From assembly GCA_946406115.1 (NCBI GenBank), contig OX291552.1, positions 7,937,336-8,001,335 on the forward strand: a stretch of 64,000 nt of DNA, in the 5' to 3' direction. The DNA is from Apoda limacodes. Taxonomy: Eukaryota; Arthropoda; Insecta; Lepidoptera; Limacodidae. The notes under the pieces were generated by a model. It did not search any database, was not told the DNA's origin, and saw nothing but the letters and a program-made list of their open reading frames with translations. The position numbers were made by a program, and so were the translations under genes. Below are positions 11,440-22,063 of this stretch, one piece after another; within the stretch, counting starts at the first letter, position 1, and every line of letters begins with the position of its first letter.

Positions 11440-12328
11440 GTCACCTTATTTGTCGCCTTACTTTGGGCGATGAACAAAGGAGTGGTCGTCCTACGATGGC
11501 TGTCACGGAAGAATGTGTGCTGGCAGTAAAAAAATTAATTCAAGAAAACAGGTGAATTTCATACAAAGAGATTTAACATACACTGCAGATTGGTTCGGGA
11601 AGCGTACACAAGATTCTACACGAGCACCTTCGCGTTAGGCGGATAGCTTCGCGCTGGGTGCCGCACAACCTCACCGAAGCTCAGAAACAGGCACGAGTGG
11701 TGCCGTGATATGATTCAAAAATTTGAAGCAGGTTCGTCTTGGCGCGTTTACGACATTGTGACAGGTGACGAATCCTTGATTTATCAATACGATCTAAAAA
11801 CAAAGCGTTAGTCGACAGTTTGGCTGTTTCAAAACGAACCAGCGCCTACCAAAGTAAAGCGATCGAGAAGCGCAGGGAAAATCTTGATCGCTAGTTTCTT
11901 CACTTTGATAGGGTAAGTGGTTTCAAAATTCCATTACGAGTCCAAAGCAGCATCAACGCCGAATGGTATGCCACAGAATGCCTGCCAGAAGTTTTGTCTG
12001 CAATGAGCAACCAGCGACCGAACACCGGGTTCCGCGGGATACTGCTTGACCATGACAACGCGCCCGCGCACTCATGGCTCAAAACGAGGGACTTCCTGGA
12101 CACCACACCGGTCCTGATCTGGCACCGTGTGACTTCCTTTTATTTCCTTAAATAATAATCAGCTGAAAGGGATAGTTTTCATCGCCGGAAAACGCGCTAA
12201 CAGCGTTCGAGAAGGCCGTTGAAGCAAAGGTGTTCGCGCCGGACTGGCAAAAAAGTTTCGAAAATTGGTTCAGCCGCATGAAACTTTGTTTTCAGGCTGG
12301 TGGAGAGTTCTTTGAAAAGATTTAATTA
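11440..12328 (+). pseudogene. Mariner-like element transposase, decayed
   Basis: Remnants of a Tc1/mariner superfamily (mariner, D,D34D) transposase. In order there is DEQRSGRPTMAV (about 11470), TGDESLIYQYDLKTKR (about 11763-11810, first catalytic Asp region), LLDHDNAPAHSWLKTRDFLD (about 12040-12100, second Asp), GPDLAPCDFL (about 12110-12140, third Asp, in a shifted frame) and the C-terminal WFSRMKLCFQAGGEFFEK followed by a stop at about 12325. Frameshifts, a stop after the first Asp box and small deletions make it non-functional. I could not define terminal inverted repeats by eye. Confidence 0.9.
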
Positions 12329-12404
12329 AATTATTTTACCCATAGAAGTTAGTTTTTGATTTTCTCAAAATTGTCTGAGTGTCCAACGTACAGATCAGAT
12401 TTTT

Positions 12405-12594
12405 GGGTGTAAGTAATTATTTTTACCTTTTTAGTGCATGTTTTTTAAGCCGGTTATTTTTTGTTGGTAAAAAGTTTTTATTTTTTGCTTTTGAGTGACG
12501 AATTGCTTTTTTTTCTCTCTCACTAAAACCAACTTGTAAAAAAAATTAAACAATCATCAAATTAAAAGGCGTATCACCAGTTCCAAATTAACAT
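12405..12594 (+). repeat. GAAGTCGG-family dispersed repeat, fragment
   Basis: Contains AGATCAGATTTTTGGGTGTAAG, then ACCTTTTTAGTGCATG, a GCCGGTTA block and AGTGACGAATTGC. These also occur at 27.9, 32.45, 36.3-36.8, 47.3, 49.05, 52.4, 52.75, 55.7-56.3 and 58.95 kb. Non-coding and non-autonomous by appearance. Confidence 0.7.
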
Positions 12595-12975
12595 CAATTA
12601 TTTTTTTGAAGTGAAAACTTCTTTATCGGCGTCATGCACTTTTTTTGTGATGGGTAAAAAATGTCAGGACACGTGACCTGATTGAAAATTCGTAAGAAGG
12701 AACTAGTTTTTATTTTTAGTATATGGCGATTATGAGTAGTACAGGGAGGTTAGATATTGGATTTTAATTCTATGACAGATTGAGATATCCAATATACTAC
12801 GTCAAAAAAGTAAATATACTACGTCAAAAAAGTAAATAAACAAACATTATTATTCATAATAAATAAATATGTATACGAATGATGGGAAGTAAATAGCTAG
12901 TATAGGAAAAAATAAATAGTTCATATTCAAGCTTACACTTCTGCCGGCACTCCCGGAGTGCAATCCGTTTTTTTT
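12595..12975 (-). mobile_element. MITE-like repeat with CCGGGAGTGC palindrome (copy B)
   Basis: Reverse-strand copy of the 8730-9090 family: GAAGTGAAAACTTCTTTATC at 12609, CAGGACACGTGACCTGA at about 12664, and CACTTCTGCCGGCACTCCCGGAGTGC at about 12935-12963. Degraded in the middle by small duplications of ACGTCAAAAAAGTAAATA. Confidence 0.75.
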
Positions 12976-12984
12976 TCTCCAAAT

Positions 12985-13490
12985 TACTTCTAGTATTTAC
13001 TTTGTGAAACTCACTTTTCTTGCTAAAACTATTAATATTTTTATGAACAGTTAAAAGATTTTCAAATATGTTATGCGAAGCTAAAGTCAAAATATTTACT
13101 TCCCTTAACCTATCCCTCAAAGATATCCGAGATCATTATTTGTAAATAGCACGAATTGCACGTTTTTGTAAGACAGATATTGTATTTGCATCAGCAGAGC
13201 TACCCTACAATAAGTGTGTTAATGTGATTAAACTATGGAAATGGCTAAAATATACTATTTTTGCAATGTCGACATTCGTCAATTGTCTTATTTTTTAAAA
13301 ATCAAACTTCTAAGCCAACGCAATAAAAAAATAACGGCCGTTTATGCCGCAAATTTCCACATATTTTTATGCTATAATTGGACTTGAGACTCAAGATTTG
13401 TTTTTAAATTAGGATCATCTACGATCAACTCAAGGTCCTCACTCATTCCCAGCTTTATCAGTTTTATTATTTATTGTGTTCCATTTAGCT
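12985..13490 (-). pseudogene. LINE deletion derivative (family of 14859-17845)
   Basis: The minus-strand translation at 12985-13130 (DRLREVNILTLASHNIFENL, then VHKNINSFSKKSEFHKVN) matches the C-terminus of the neighbouring LINE ORF. 13140-13320 continues the match back into the RT connection. 13395-13490 jumps to the segment equivalent to 16860-16945. More than 1 kb is missing, including the catalytic RT domain. Confidence 0.8.
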
Positions 13491-13664
13491 TTAGTAGTCA
13501 ATGGTGGCCGATTGGTTACGATTTCACCTTCGGTCCTGAATGGCGGAAGTTCGGGTCCGGCGTGTACCAATGCGTCTTTCTACTTATTTATCTAGTACAT
13601 TGATTACTCACACCACTGGCTTTTCAGTGAAGGAAAACTTAGTGAGGAAACCTGCATATGTAAA

Positions 13665-13770
13665 AAAAATCAGCCAAGTGCGAGTCGGACTCGCGAAAGA
13701 AGGGTTCCGTACCATTATCTATAAAAACAGCAAAAAAAAATCACTTTTGTAGAATGGGAGCCCGCCCCCC
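13665..13770 (-). repeat. GGGTTCCGTAC-family repeat end
   Basis: Carries AGCCAAGTGCGAGTCGGACTCGCG then GAAGGGTTCCGTACCATTATC, the end block of a family with many copies in this window (14628-14720, 14800-14840, 19665-20055, 22558-22972, 32362-32440, 33640-34090, 35608-36126, 53640-54060). Non-coding. Confidence 0.7.
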
Positions 13771-14858
13771 TTGGAAAACAAATTAAAAAGCACAAAGTAT
13801 CTACACTTCTTTCTAACTTATACACTTAAAATATACATATACCCCCTTTTGACTTAGCACGGAAGTAAAAATAAAAGTATCTTAAAAAGTCTGCTTGTAA
13901 ATTAATATTTTGACCATTCAAAATAAATCGCCTATCGAATTCAATTTATTGCGACACGACGGCCTGACGAAGATTAAACGATTATAAAGCTGAAAACAAA
14001 GGGACTGCAGTTTCAGGGGTATCAATTGTTACAATACAATGGCGAACCTAGACACTATCCATTCAATTTGGTGCAGTCTAGAATTATAAGTCTCTAATTA
14101 ATTTTAAGCCATGCATGCTGACAGATAGCATAAGACCTATGAGAAAATTGAAATTTAAGCTGATTGAATCGGTACACTTTGATGGAAAATAATTAGAGAA
14201 ACTGCCAACGTACGCTAGTTCAGGTCTTCTGAAAAAACCTTGGCGGTGAGCATATTCCAAAACCCAGGCGTTTGCGAGAGGAAGCTGTTCTGAAACCGCA
14301 CTGTACTGGACCTACCTGTTGAATTCCCTACCGATGGCGAGCGATGCGATGGCAAAAAGTAGCCGTGGATCTCATTTCGAACAAATCTTCAGAAAAGAAA
14401 GAAAAAATCCCATTATATAAACGGTAAAACACACATTTCGAGTACCGGCAAATCCTCTAGAGTGTTAACTGAAGGAGCCAGTAATACCGCAGTTTATATA
14501 TACCTACGTTACTATTTCTACAGCTTCCCGGTGTGGCTATGCGTTTGGAATCTGCAGATGTTTGGAGTTACTTTACCCAATTGTAAACTATTGTAACTAT
14601 TCTTTTCTCTCATATATATATATATAAATCAGACATGTGCGAGTCGGACTCGCGAACGAAGGATTCCGTACCACTATCTGTAAAAACGGAAAAATAATCG
14701 TTTGTTGTATGGGAGCCCCCTTAAATATTTACCTGGTGACAGACGGATGGACAGCGGAGTCTTAGTAATAGGTTCCCGTTTTCAACCCTAAAAACCAGCC
14801 AAGTGCGAGTTGGTCTCGTGCACCGAGGGTTCCGTACTTACTACCATTACGTAATTTA
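13771..14858. other. Repeat fragments and unassigned DNA
   Basis: Two more GGGTTCCGTAC-family ends lie at 14628-14720 and 14800-14840, with a short TA microsatellite at about 14612-14627. The remainder, 13771-14610, shows no gene or recognised repeat. Confidence 0.5.
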
Positions 14859-15280
14859 CAAAGTCAAAGTCAAAGTCAAAGTCAAAATGCTTTATTCAAA
14901 TAAGGATTTTACAATCACTTTTGAATCGTCAAAGTTATAAAATATTATTTTTTGAACCCTCCCACCTTCCCGCCGGTTCACAATGTTGTTGATTTCTACC
15001 GAGAAGAATCCGGCAAGAAACTCGATAGTTACTCTTTTAAAAACACTATCAATAATACAAATAAACTAAAATACAATTAATGTTTTATATAAAAAAATTT
15101 TAGTCGTACAATTTTAGGTTTTTTCCATTTTAATTTGGTTTACCTATGCATCCTGTAATTGAGCATCATCAGTCCCAAGGATTTTTATCATTTACATAAT
15201 CTGAAATATTGTAGTATGCCTTTTTACAAAGTACCTGCTTGATAAAAGATTTAAATTTACTTATTGATAGATTTTGAATT
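14859..15280 (-). mobile_element. 3' UTR and microsatellite tail of LINE
   Basis: Downstream, on the minus strand, of the long EN-RT frame. It holds TTCTTGCCGGATTCTTCTCGG near 15000-15025 and ends in GAATAAAGCATTTTGACTTTG followed by four or more TTTGAC repeats (14859-14888 on the + strand). A short repeat tail in place of poly(A) is known for several CR1/L2-type LINEs, so these repeats probably mark the true 3' terminus. Confidence 0.8.
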
Positions 15281-17911
15281 TTATTGGGAACTTTGTTGTA
15301 AAAGTGTACCTATACATTGCCCCATAAAAGAGTTACTTATTTTGTGTAGACGTGTATCATGAACCAACAGCTTATTTTTACTTCTAGTATTTACTTTGTG
15401 AACGTCACTTTTCTTGCTGAAACTATTGATATTTTTATGTACATATAAAAGATTTTCATATATGTACTGCGACACTAAAGTTAAAATTTTTACTTCCCTA
15501 AACCTATCCCTCAGAGATATCTTAGATCCTAATTTATAAATAGCACGAATTGCCCTTTTTTGTAACAAAAATATTGTATTTACATCAGCAGCGCTACCCC
15601 ACAATAGGATACCATATGTCATTAAACTATGGAAATAGCTAAAATATACTATTTTTGCAGTGTCGACATCGGTCAATTGTCTTATTTTCTTGATCGCATA
15701 CACAGCAGAGCTAAGTTTTTTGGCTAGGTTATGAATATGAGGACCCCATTGAAGTTTGGAGTCCAGCGTTATGCAAAGAAAGACTGTTGAATTAATAAGT
15801 TCTAATTGCTCGCCATTAATATTAATACATAAATATGTCTGACTAACATTTGGTAATGTAAATTTAACACATTTGGTTTTTTTTTCATTAAGTAATAAAT
15901 TATTAGCGTTAAACCAATTTACAATTTTAGAAAGGGCATTATTTAATTCATTATAACATGTCTGTCGTCTCTTAACTTTAAAAAGCAAAGAGGTGTCATC
16001 AGCAAATAAGACAATGTCATGGTTTTTTACATTATATGGGAGATCATTAATGTAAATAAGAAATAGAAAAGGACCTAAAATTGAGCCCTGAGGGACTCCT
16101 ATAGTGACTGCTGATCCCGGAGATCTTTCACCATTGACATCTATTTTCTGTACTCTCCTACTCATATAGGATGTCAAAAGGTCGAGAGCTTTGCCTCTAA
16201 TACCATAGTGATGTAGCTTCCTGATGAGATTTTCATGTTGAACACAGTCAAATGCCTTAGGTAAATCACAAAACACTCCAAAGGCGTCATGCGAATCCTC
16301 CCAGGCGTTATATATATTTTTTAATAGTGCCACTCCTGCATCGGTTGTGGAACGGCCTTTCATAAAGCCAAACTGTTTACTACTAAGTAGTTCATTAATA
16401 CAGAAATGGCTTAACATTTGACAAAGTATGATTTTTTCAAAAACTTTAATGAGTATAGGTAGTATTGAAATAGGCCGAAAATTATTAGGATCTGTTGAAC
16501 TACCTGATTTAAAAAGAGGTATAACTTTGCTAAGTTTCATCTCATCAGGAAACACACCACTATCAACACAACTATTAAAAATAATGGCTAAGGGTTGTGC
16601 TATAACATGAATAATTGAATTTATAGTTTTTACAGAAAGTCCCCAAAGGTCTGTGGTGTTTTTAATTTCTAATGTTTTAAATGTATTAATGATATCCGTA
16701 GGACTAATGTTTTTAAATACAAAGGGAACGTTACATTCAGGAACACTAGTTTTTAATAATTTTTCGGCTAAGATTGGACTTGAGTTTAGATGTTCAGTTG
16801 TTTTGAATGGGATATTCCTAAAAAACTGTTCAAAGGCAACTGCTACCTCAGAATTTGTTTTAAAACTAGCATCATCTACAATCAACTCAAAGTCCTGACA
16901 AGAATTCCTAGCTTTACCAGTTTCATTATTTATTATGTTCCATGTAGTTTTTATTTTATTTGTTGAATTTTTTACTTTATGTCTGAGGTGAATTGCTTTT
17001 GCAACAAGACAGACCTTTTTAAAGGTTTTTGAGTATTTTTTTAAATATTCCCTAAATATTTGGCTATTATTATATGTTTTTTCTTTATATAATTCATACA
17101 GTTTACGCCTACTTTTATGAATACCTGGGGTAGCCCATTCACTAAAACTAAAGCGACTGGAAATAAGTTTCTTTTTTGCAGTAAATATTTTATTATACTC
17201 TGTAGTAATAGTGTCAAGAACAGTATTGTACATATCATTTGGGTCGCAATTATAAAGCAAATCTGGAAGCTTATGCATTAAGTTAGATTTAAATGATTCA
17301 ACCCGTTTAGTTGTTATTGGTATAAATTTAATTTCCTTTTTAGTAATACTATTCTTTCTTTCTAAAACCACTAACTGTCCACAATGATCTGACTCTAGAT
17401 TGCTTATAATTGATTTTTGAATTGGTTTTATGTCAGTAAATATATTGTCGATGCAAGTGGCACTGGATACAGCAATTCTAGTTGGTTCACAAAACAAATT
17501 ATTTAAATTAAAAGACTGAAATAAGGCAAGCAATCTGGTGCTTAATGAGCTATTTTCCAAAATGTTTATATTGAAGTCTCCACAAACAATGATTTGTTTA
17601 TTGGAATTGCTGATTTTAATCAGCACTTCTTCCATAACTAATTCAAAATTATCATAAATTGCACAAGGCGGCTTGTATACACTCACAACAATGAGATGCT
17701 CAACTTCAATACAGGACAGCTCGGCAGTTCGCTCAACTGAGAGGCTCACAATGTCTTTACGTTCCTTAAACTTTAGCTGTTTATTAACTAAAATTAAAGA
17801 GCCACCATGGATAGCATTTACTCGGCTGAACGAAAAGCGTGCCGCTAAGCGGTACTGTCCAAGTACTGACCAAGCTCGACGTTGTTTAAGTTTGCAAATC
17901 GTTTCCAACAA
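15281..17911 (-). CDS. Non-LTR retrotransposon EN-RT polyprotein, 5'-truncated but open
   Basis: The 876-residue frame encodes the C-terminal part of an APE-type endonuclease and a complete reverse transcriptase. Visible motifs include CGDFNINI (about residue 110), SDHCGQLV (about 174), FRPISILP (about 481), FGFMKGRST (about 517), DLPKAFDCVQH (about 550, usually DLSKAFD), GVPQGSILGP (about 610) and the catalytic LFADDTSLL (about 637). The N-terminal 60-80 residues of the nuclease, with its first catalytic residues, are missing. The first codon is TTG and no ATG lies near it, so this is an open frame and not a proven gene. Residues 1-24 are translated from a 5S rRNA-like repeat fused to the LINE. 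There are no internal stops over 2.6 kb, which suggests a fairly young insertion. The clade (CR1/L2/Jockey group) is not resolved. Confidence 0.9.
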   Translation of the reverse strand: MLETICKLKQRRAWSVLGQYRLAARFSFSRVNAIHGGSLILVNKQLKFKERKDIVSLSVERTAELSCIEVEHLIVVSVYKPPCAIYDNFELVMEEVLIKISNSNKQIIVCGDFNINILENSSLSTRLLALFQSFNLNNLFCEPTRIAVSSATCIDNIFTDIKPIQKSIISNLESDHCGQLVVLERKNSITKKEIKFIPITTKRVESFKSNLMHKLPDLLYNCDPNDMYNTVLDTITTEYNKIFTAKKKLISSRFSFSEWATPGIHKSRRKLYELYKEKTYNNSQIFREYLKKYSKTFKKVCLVAKAIHLRHKVKNSTNKIKTTWNIINNETGKARNSCQDFELIVDDASFKTNSEVAVAFEQFFRNIPFKTTEHLNSSPILAEKLLKTSVPECNVPFVFKNISPTDIINTFKTLEIKNTTDLWGLSVKTINSIIHVIAQPLAIIFNSCVDSGVFPDEMKLSKVIPLFKSGSSTDPNNFRPISILPILIKVFEKIILCQMLSHFCINELLSSKQFGFMKGRSTTDAGVALLKNIYNAWEDSHDAFGVFCDLPKAFDCVQHENLIRKLHHYGIRGKALDLLTSYMSRRVQKIDVNGERSPGSAVTIGVPQGSILGPFLFLIYINDLPYNVKNHDIVLFADDTSLLFKVKRRQTCYNELNNALSKIVNWFNANNLLLNEKKTKCVKFTLPNVSQTYLCININGEQLELINSTVFLCITLDSKLQWGPHIHNLAKKLSSAVYAIKKIRQLTDVDTAKIVYFSYFHSLMTYGILLWGSAADVNTIFLLQKRAIRAIYKLGSKISLRDRFREVKILTLVSQYIYENLLYVHKNINSFSKKSDVHKVNTRSKNKLLVHDTRLHKISNSFMGQCIGTLLQQSSQ

Positions 17912-17950
17912 ACAAATGTATTACTGTTTCTCTTAATAAGCCCTTGCCAC
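17846..17950 (-). repeat. 5S rRNA-derived repeat segment fused to LINE 5' end
   Basis: The minus strand reads CAACGTCGAGCTTGGTCAGT then ACTTGGACAG, which corresponds to the intermediate element and box C of eukaryotic 5S rRNA. It is flanked by ACATTTGTTTGTTGGAAACG and TTAGCGGCA, exactly as in the longer copy at 35980-36065. It is not a 5S gene: the 5' third is absent and the rest has diverged. Confidence 0.8.
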
Positions 17951-18104
17951 TTTTTTGTAAATTTATTCTTTCTCTGGGTTTGGGGGAAGAAAGGCAGAGA
18001 TACGTACGCCCTTTGTACTATTTTTCTAGAATTATAATTTCTTGCAATGTTTTTTTTCGTACAATAAAGGATTAAAATAAAAAATAAATAAAATATGTTA
18101 TTAA

Positions 18105-18480
18105 GAGAACTTAGCGGCACACTTTTTGTTTTTCTTTGTGTTTATAAATTACGTAAATCGTGGTACGGAACCCACAGTGCGCTAGTACGACTGAACTTGA
18201 CCGATGTTAATAACCCGCGTGAAAATTAGCGTAATTTACGAAAGAAGACAATAAAAAAAATGTGCGGTCACCCATATTAGTACTGAGAATACTGATTTTG
18301 AATATCTCAATAATAAGCTAAATGGCGCTGTACCGGTAATTTAAAAAAAGCCGGTTTGTAATTACTGTAGAGTTCACACTATTTTTTATTGCAAGTTTAA
18401 AGTTTGTATGTTTTTACGATAGAACAAAAACAACGAAAATGTGTTTCTTGTATAAGGACTCCCCAAACAAATGTGTTGCT
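18105..18480. repeat. Broken pieces of the 5S-containing repeat
   Basis: 18110-18200 (+) resembles the tail of the 35608-36126 repeat (TTAGCGGCACACTTTTTG to GTACGGAACCCACAGTGCGC). 18285-18475 matches the same repeat's middle on the other strand (AATAAGCTAAATGGCGCTGTACC, AAAGTTTGTATGTTTTTACG). Rearranged and non-coding. Confidence 0.6.
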
Positions 18481-18922
18481 CTTTTATTTAACTCACAATG
18501 CTTCATTTTTCATTTTTATTTTTTCTTCCATCTTGTGGTGGAATCTTGCAAGCTTAATTAAACACACTTCCTGTTATCACCCTTCGATGAAATTTTGCAT
18601 ACTTACTAAGCTCAGATGAGAATACAATATTACACAGTTACTTTGACCAACACCCCCTCTCAGAGTTGTACCAGGGGTACAACCTAGAGGTGGAGTTGAA
18701 AACTTTAAAAATCTTCAAAATGGGTATCCGGGGGTTTTGAGGGTCGCAGATCACGAATTTGATGTTCATTTTCACCTCTTGGCATATGCAGGAAGTGCAC
18801 CTGAAGGTGGACATTAGGGTGGAACGTGAAAATTTAATAACTAATTTGTATTGAAGATAATATCGTTCTTCAAAGTTTTCATTACCCAACTAATGAAACT
18901 TAGGCAATAAACTATGAAAATG

Positions 18923-19168
18923 TACTAAAAAGTAAAAAATATTTTTTCAAAATGAATTCAATTTTTTTTAATATCCACGTACGACTGCAAGAAAAGCAAG
19001 GCGTGAAATTGAAACACGAATATTTGACGTGCTAGAGTTTTAGTGGATATTAATTGAGAGTTTATCAAGTGATTGTATGTAAGTACGCACGCCTTGCTTT
19101 TCTTGCTGTCGTATGTGGATTTTTAAAAAAATGTATCATTTTGAAAAATTATTTCTTACTTTTTAGTA
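18923..19168. mobile_element. Hairpin MITE with ~83 bp inverted arms
   Basis: The left arm (18923-19005, from TACTAAAAAGTAAAAAATA to AAGAAAAGCAAGGCGTG) is the near reverse complement of the right arm (19088-19168, CACGCCTTGCTTTTCTTG to TACTTTTTAGTA). An ~80 bp loop separates them. The total is about 246 bp. No coding capacity. Confidence 0.8.
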
Positions 19169-19374
19169 CAATTTTTGGTTAGATTGTTTTTTTATATGAA
19201 TCTCATGTTTTAAGAAAAGCAAGTTTTTAAAAAGCGACAACCCAAGCCGAGGCTCCCCCCGCGGGGAGTGTTTTGCCCTATATGGGCTAAGACTCCTTCA
19301 AAGAAAAGCCCGGTGGAGCAGTAACGGCCGCATCAGCCAACTGTAGTAGTCAGTTCAGAAAAAAAACAGATAGA
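19169..19374. other. GC-rich unassigned segment
   Basis: Contains CCGAGGCTCCCCCCGCGGGG with local dyad symmetry and stands out from the AT-rich surroundings. It could be a repeat 5' end. Not recognised. Confidence 0.3.
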
Positions 19375-19592
19375 GTAAAAATAAACGAAAATATGTTTCA
19401 TGTATAGGGACCTGCCTTAAATTTTAACTTTTTATTTGTTGTTAGATAATTCCCCATTATATAGTACATGTTATGTGAAAAAATCAGGCTTCTACCTATT
19501 TTGGTCTGAAAGATAGAGCCTTGTAATGGTTGGACAGACAGACAGCGTAGTCTTAGTAATAGGGCTCCGTTGGAACCCTAAAAATGAATCCC
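19375..19592 (-). repeat. Fragment of 5S-containing GGGTTCCGTAC repeat
   Basis: Reverse copy of about 35610-35820: TTAGATAATTCCCCATTATA, TCAGGCTTCTACCTATTTTG, GGTCTGAAAGATAGAGCC, CAGACAGACAGCGTAGTC and GGAACCCTAAAAA. Non-coding. Confidence 0.7.
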
Positions 19593-19664
19593 TAATTTCC
19601 TAATTAGATAAGAATTTTGTCGTTGTGTTCGTTTTGTAAGGGCAAGGTTTTTAAGAAAAAAAAA

Positions 19665-20055
19665 ACCGGTCAAGTGTGAATCAGTCCCGCGCACCGAGCG
19701 TTCCGTAAAAGGTAAACTGTATTAAAGGACTAACTTAACTTTGCCGTTGGACAATGTCGTCCCAATACATCGACATAGGTCATGGTTAGTTAACCAGCTG
19801 CAAATAATTTTATAATCGCAACAGAAATATTTTTTTGATGTAACAACAAATTCACGGTTCTCAGATTTTCCCCTTTATGTGTGCTACAAGGTATTGCTTT
19901 TTGCCAAATTTCATTATTCTAGGACAATGGGATGTACCCCAATTCGGCCGTATTTTTTATTGCGTTAATTTAGAAGGTTGTTGTTTTTTACAGATTCAAG
20001 GATCGTAGACCTTAGTATTCACGCGTGTCTAAGAAAAAGGGTCTAGACAGACAAA
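19665..20055 (-). repeat. GGGTTCCGTAC-family repeat, near full length
   Basis: Opens with ACCGGTCAAGTGTGAATCAG and CGCGCACCGAGCGTTCCGTA. It runs through TGATGTAACAACAAATTCACG, CCAAATTTCATTATTCTAGG and GACCTTAGTATTCACGCGTG, and ends in an AGGGTCTAGACAGACA segment. It is parallel to 22558-22972 at lower identity. Confidence 0.65.
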
Positions 20056-22063
20056 GGGGTTGAAAATCGTTTTTTGCCATTTTTGGCGGAGCATCTGCTC
20101 AGATTACAAAATAGTCTACAGAAAAGTAGTAGATAATCAAAAAATCTACAATTTTGGTTCAAAGTACTTTTCGACCTAACCTCAAATTTTACGAGATATT
20201 GGCAAAAAACCGATTTTTTCCACCACCAACTCTGTAAGTTAAATATTTTCTGAGATATTAACGATTTTCGAAAAAACTGTTTTTTTTTCGGTCGAAAAAT
20301 TTCACGAAAAAATTTATGATTTTTGACTTCTTTGACAGCTAATTTTTTTCGTCTTGAATTAAAGTTTTATATAAGTAAAAAAAAAATACCTTTATATTTA
20401 AAAAGTATCTTAAAAATGCGAAAACTAAATATACCGATTTCCAATATACGCAACTTGTCACCTATCTTTCAAATTCCTTGCAAATCATAAAGTATTGCGT
20501 TAAAATACAAAAATAAAATATATCTTCTTTAATCAACTGAAAATTTATAATTATTTATAACAAGTAGTCAAAATTGTTTAAATAAATAAGCAAACTTTTC
20601 AAATTTCTTTTGTATTACTTCTGTTATGCATCCGATTTATGCTGCGTAACAGATTTCATATTTTTACATTAAGTTTTTAATAGTTTTCTTAATGATTGAA
20701 TAAAAATAAATAAATATTCTGTAGTATACTTGTGTAGTTGACACAAATATATCGAAAATAAAGTCTGAGTTTTGGAGGTTCGTTACATAAATTGAGATTT
20801 CTGCATTATCAAGCTGCAGCAAAGAAATCCACCTTCAAATTGGAAAAGCTGCCTCCAACTGAAGGAGCGGCTGTACAGCATATAGCTACAGAGTATACCA
20901 TCAACTGCAACTTTGGCTAGGCAATGAGCTTGATATGGATAAAGCAAAGGAATGGGACTGGAAAAATAATCACGGTATACTGATGCCTCAATTTACAGAC
21001 TTTGATTTAATACCAGAAAAAATATTAAAGATTATTAGTTGTAATTGCGAAACAATAAAAAGTGCGACTGTCGAAAGCATGGACTCAAATGTTAAAATTT
21101 GTGCGGTTATTGTCATGGCTCGGAAAATTGCTGTAATAGAGAAAAACAAGTCTATGAAGATGCAAGTGATCTAGAAAATGTCGCCGACGAAGAATTGTAG
21201 AATGTTGGTCAAACTGATGAAATTAAAGATGAATATGAAGATGAAAACGAAGAAGAAGAAGGCTATTCTATTGAATCAGATGACGAAGATAAACCAATGT
21301 TAAAAAAAACCAAATTAAATTAAAATTATTTAGATTAATGATTTATATTTTTTAATAAATAATTTTTCCAATTATTAAAATATCGAATAAAATTAGTAAA
21401 CATAAATCGTAACCGAAAAACTGTTTATTTACTGCATTTTATTTCTATTAATTAGCATTGCAGGTACTAAAATCATGTTATTGACATAAATTTTCAATTA
21501 ATTACAGTAGATGTATTTTATTTTTGTATTTTAACGCAATACTTTATGATTTGCAAGGAGTTTGAACGATAGGTGACAAGTTCCGTATATTGGAAATGGA
21601 AATTGGTATTTTTAGTTTTTCGCATTTTTAAGATACTTTTTAAATGTAAAGGTAATTTTTTATTGTACTTATATAAAACTTTACTTCAAGACGAAAAAAA
21701 TGAGCCGTCAAAGAAGTCAAAAGTCGAAAATTGTTTCGTGAAATTTTTCGACCGAAAAAAACTGTTTTTTCGAAAATCGTTAATATCTCAATAAAAATTT
21801 AACTTACAGAGTTCGGGCAAATTGGAAAAGTTAAAGCACTCAAAAGTGTACATTCAGTCCAAATTTTGAATATATTGGACATTTTTTGGGGCAAAAATCG
21901 AAAAATCGGTTTTTTGCCAATATCTCGTAAAATTTTAGGTTAGGTCGAAAAGAACCCTGAACCAAAATTGTAGATTTTATAATTATCTACAACTTTTCTG
22001 TAGACCATTTTGTGATCTGAGCAGATGCTCCGCCAAAAATGGCAAAAAACGATTTTCAACCCC
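20056..22063. mobile_element. ~2 kb foldback element with ~0.5 kb terminal inverted repeats
   Basis: The left arm (20056-20530) and right arm (21505-22063) are reverse complements over most of their length: GGGGTTGAAAATCGTTTTTT... against ...CGATTTTCAACCCC, and TATTGCGTTAAAATACAAAA against its reverse complement. The ~970 bp interior carries a decayed Cys-rich ORF (see 20820-21320). Long terminal inverted repeats around a small gene suggest a DNA transposon. The superfamily could not be assigned, and no DDE frame was seen. Confidence 0.85.
20820..21320 (+). pseudogene. Decayed Cys-rich (CXC/tesmin-like) ORF inside foldback element
   Basis: Frames in the interior of the 20056-22063 element read LPPTEGAAVQHIATEY, then AKEWDWKNNHGILMPQFTDF and PEKILKIISCNCET. 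After a +1 shift they read KKCDCRKHGLKC, a stop, and NLCGYCHGSENCCN, followed by an acidic Glu/Asp-rich tail. The clustered Cys spacing (CxC, CxCRKxGLxC, CxxC) resembles the CXC (TSO1/tesmin) zinc-binding motif. Two or more frame breaks and stops make it a pseudogene. The role in the element is unknown. It may be an accessory DNA-binding protein of the transposon (inference). Confidence 0.6.

Noticed and set aside
16428..16898. Two + strand frames of 60 and 81 codons
   Set aside because: Both are antisense shadows of the LINE EN-RT frame.
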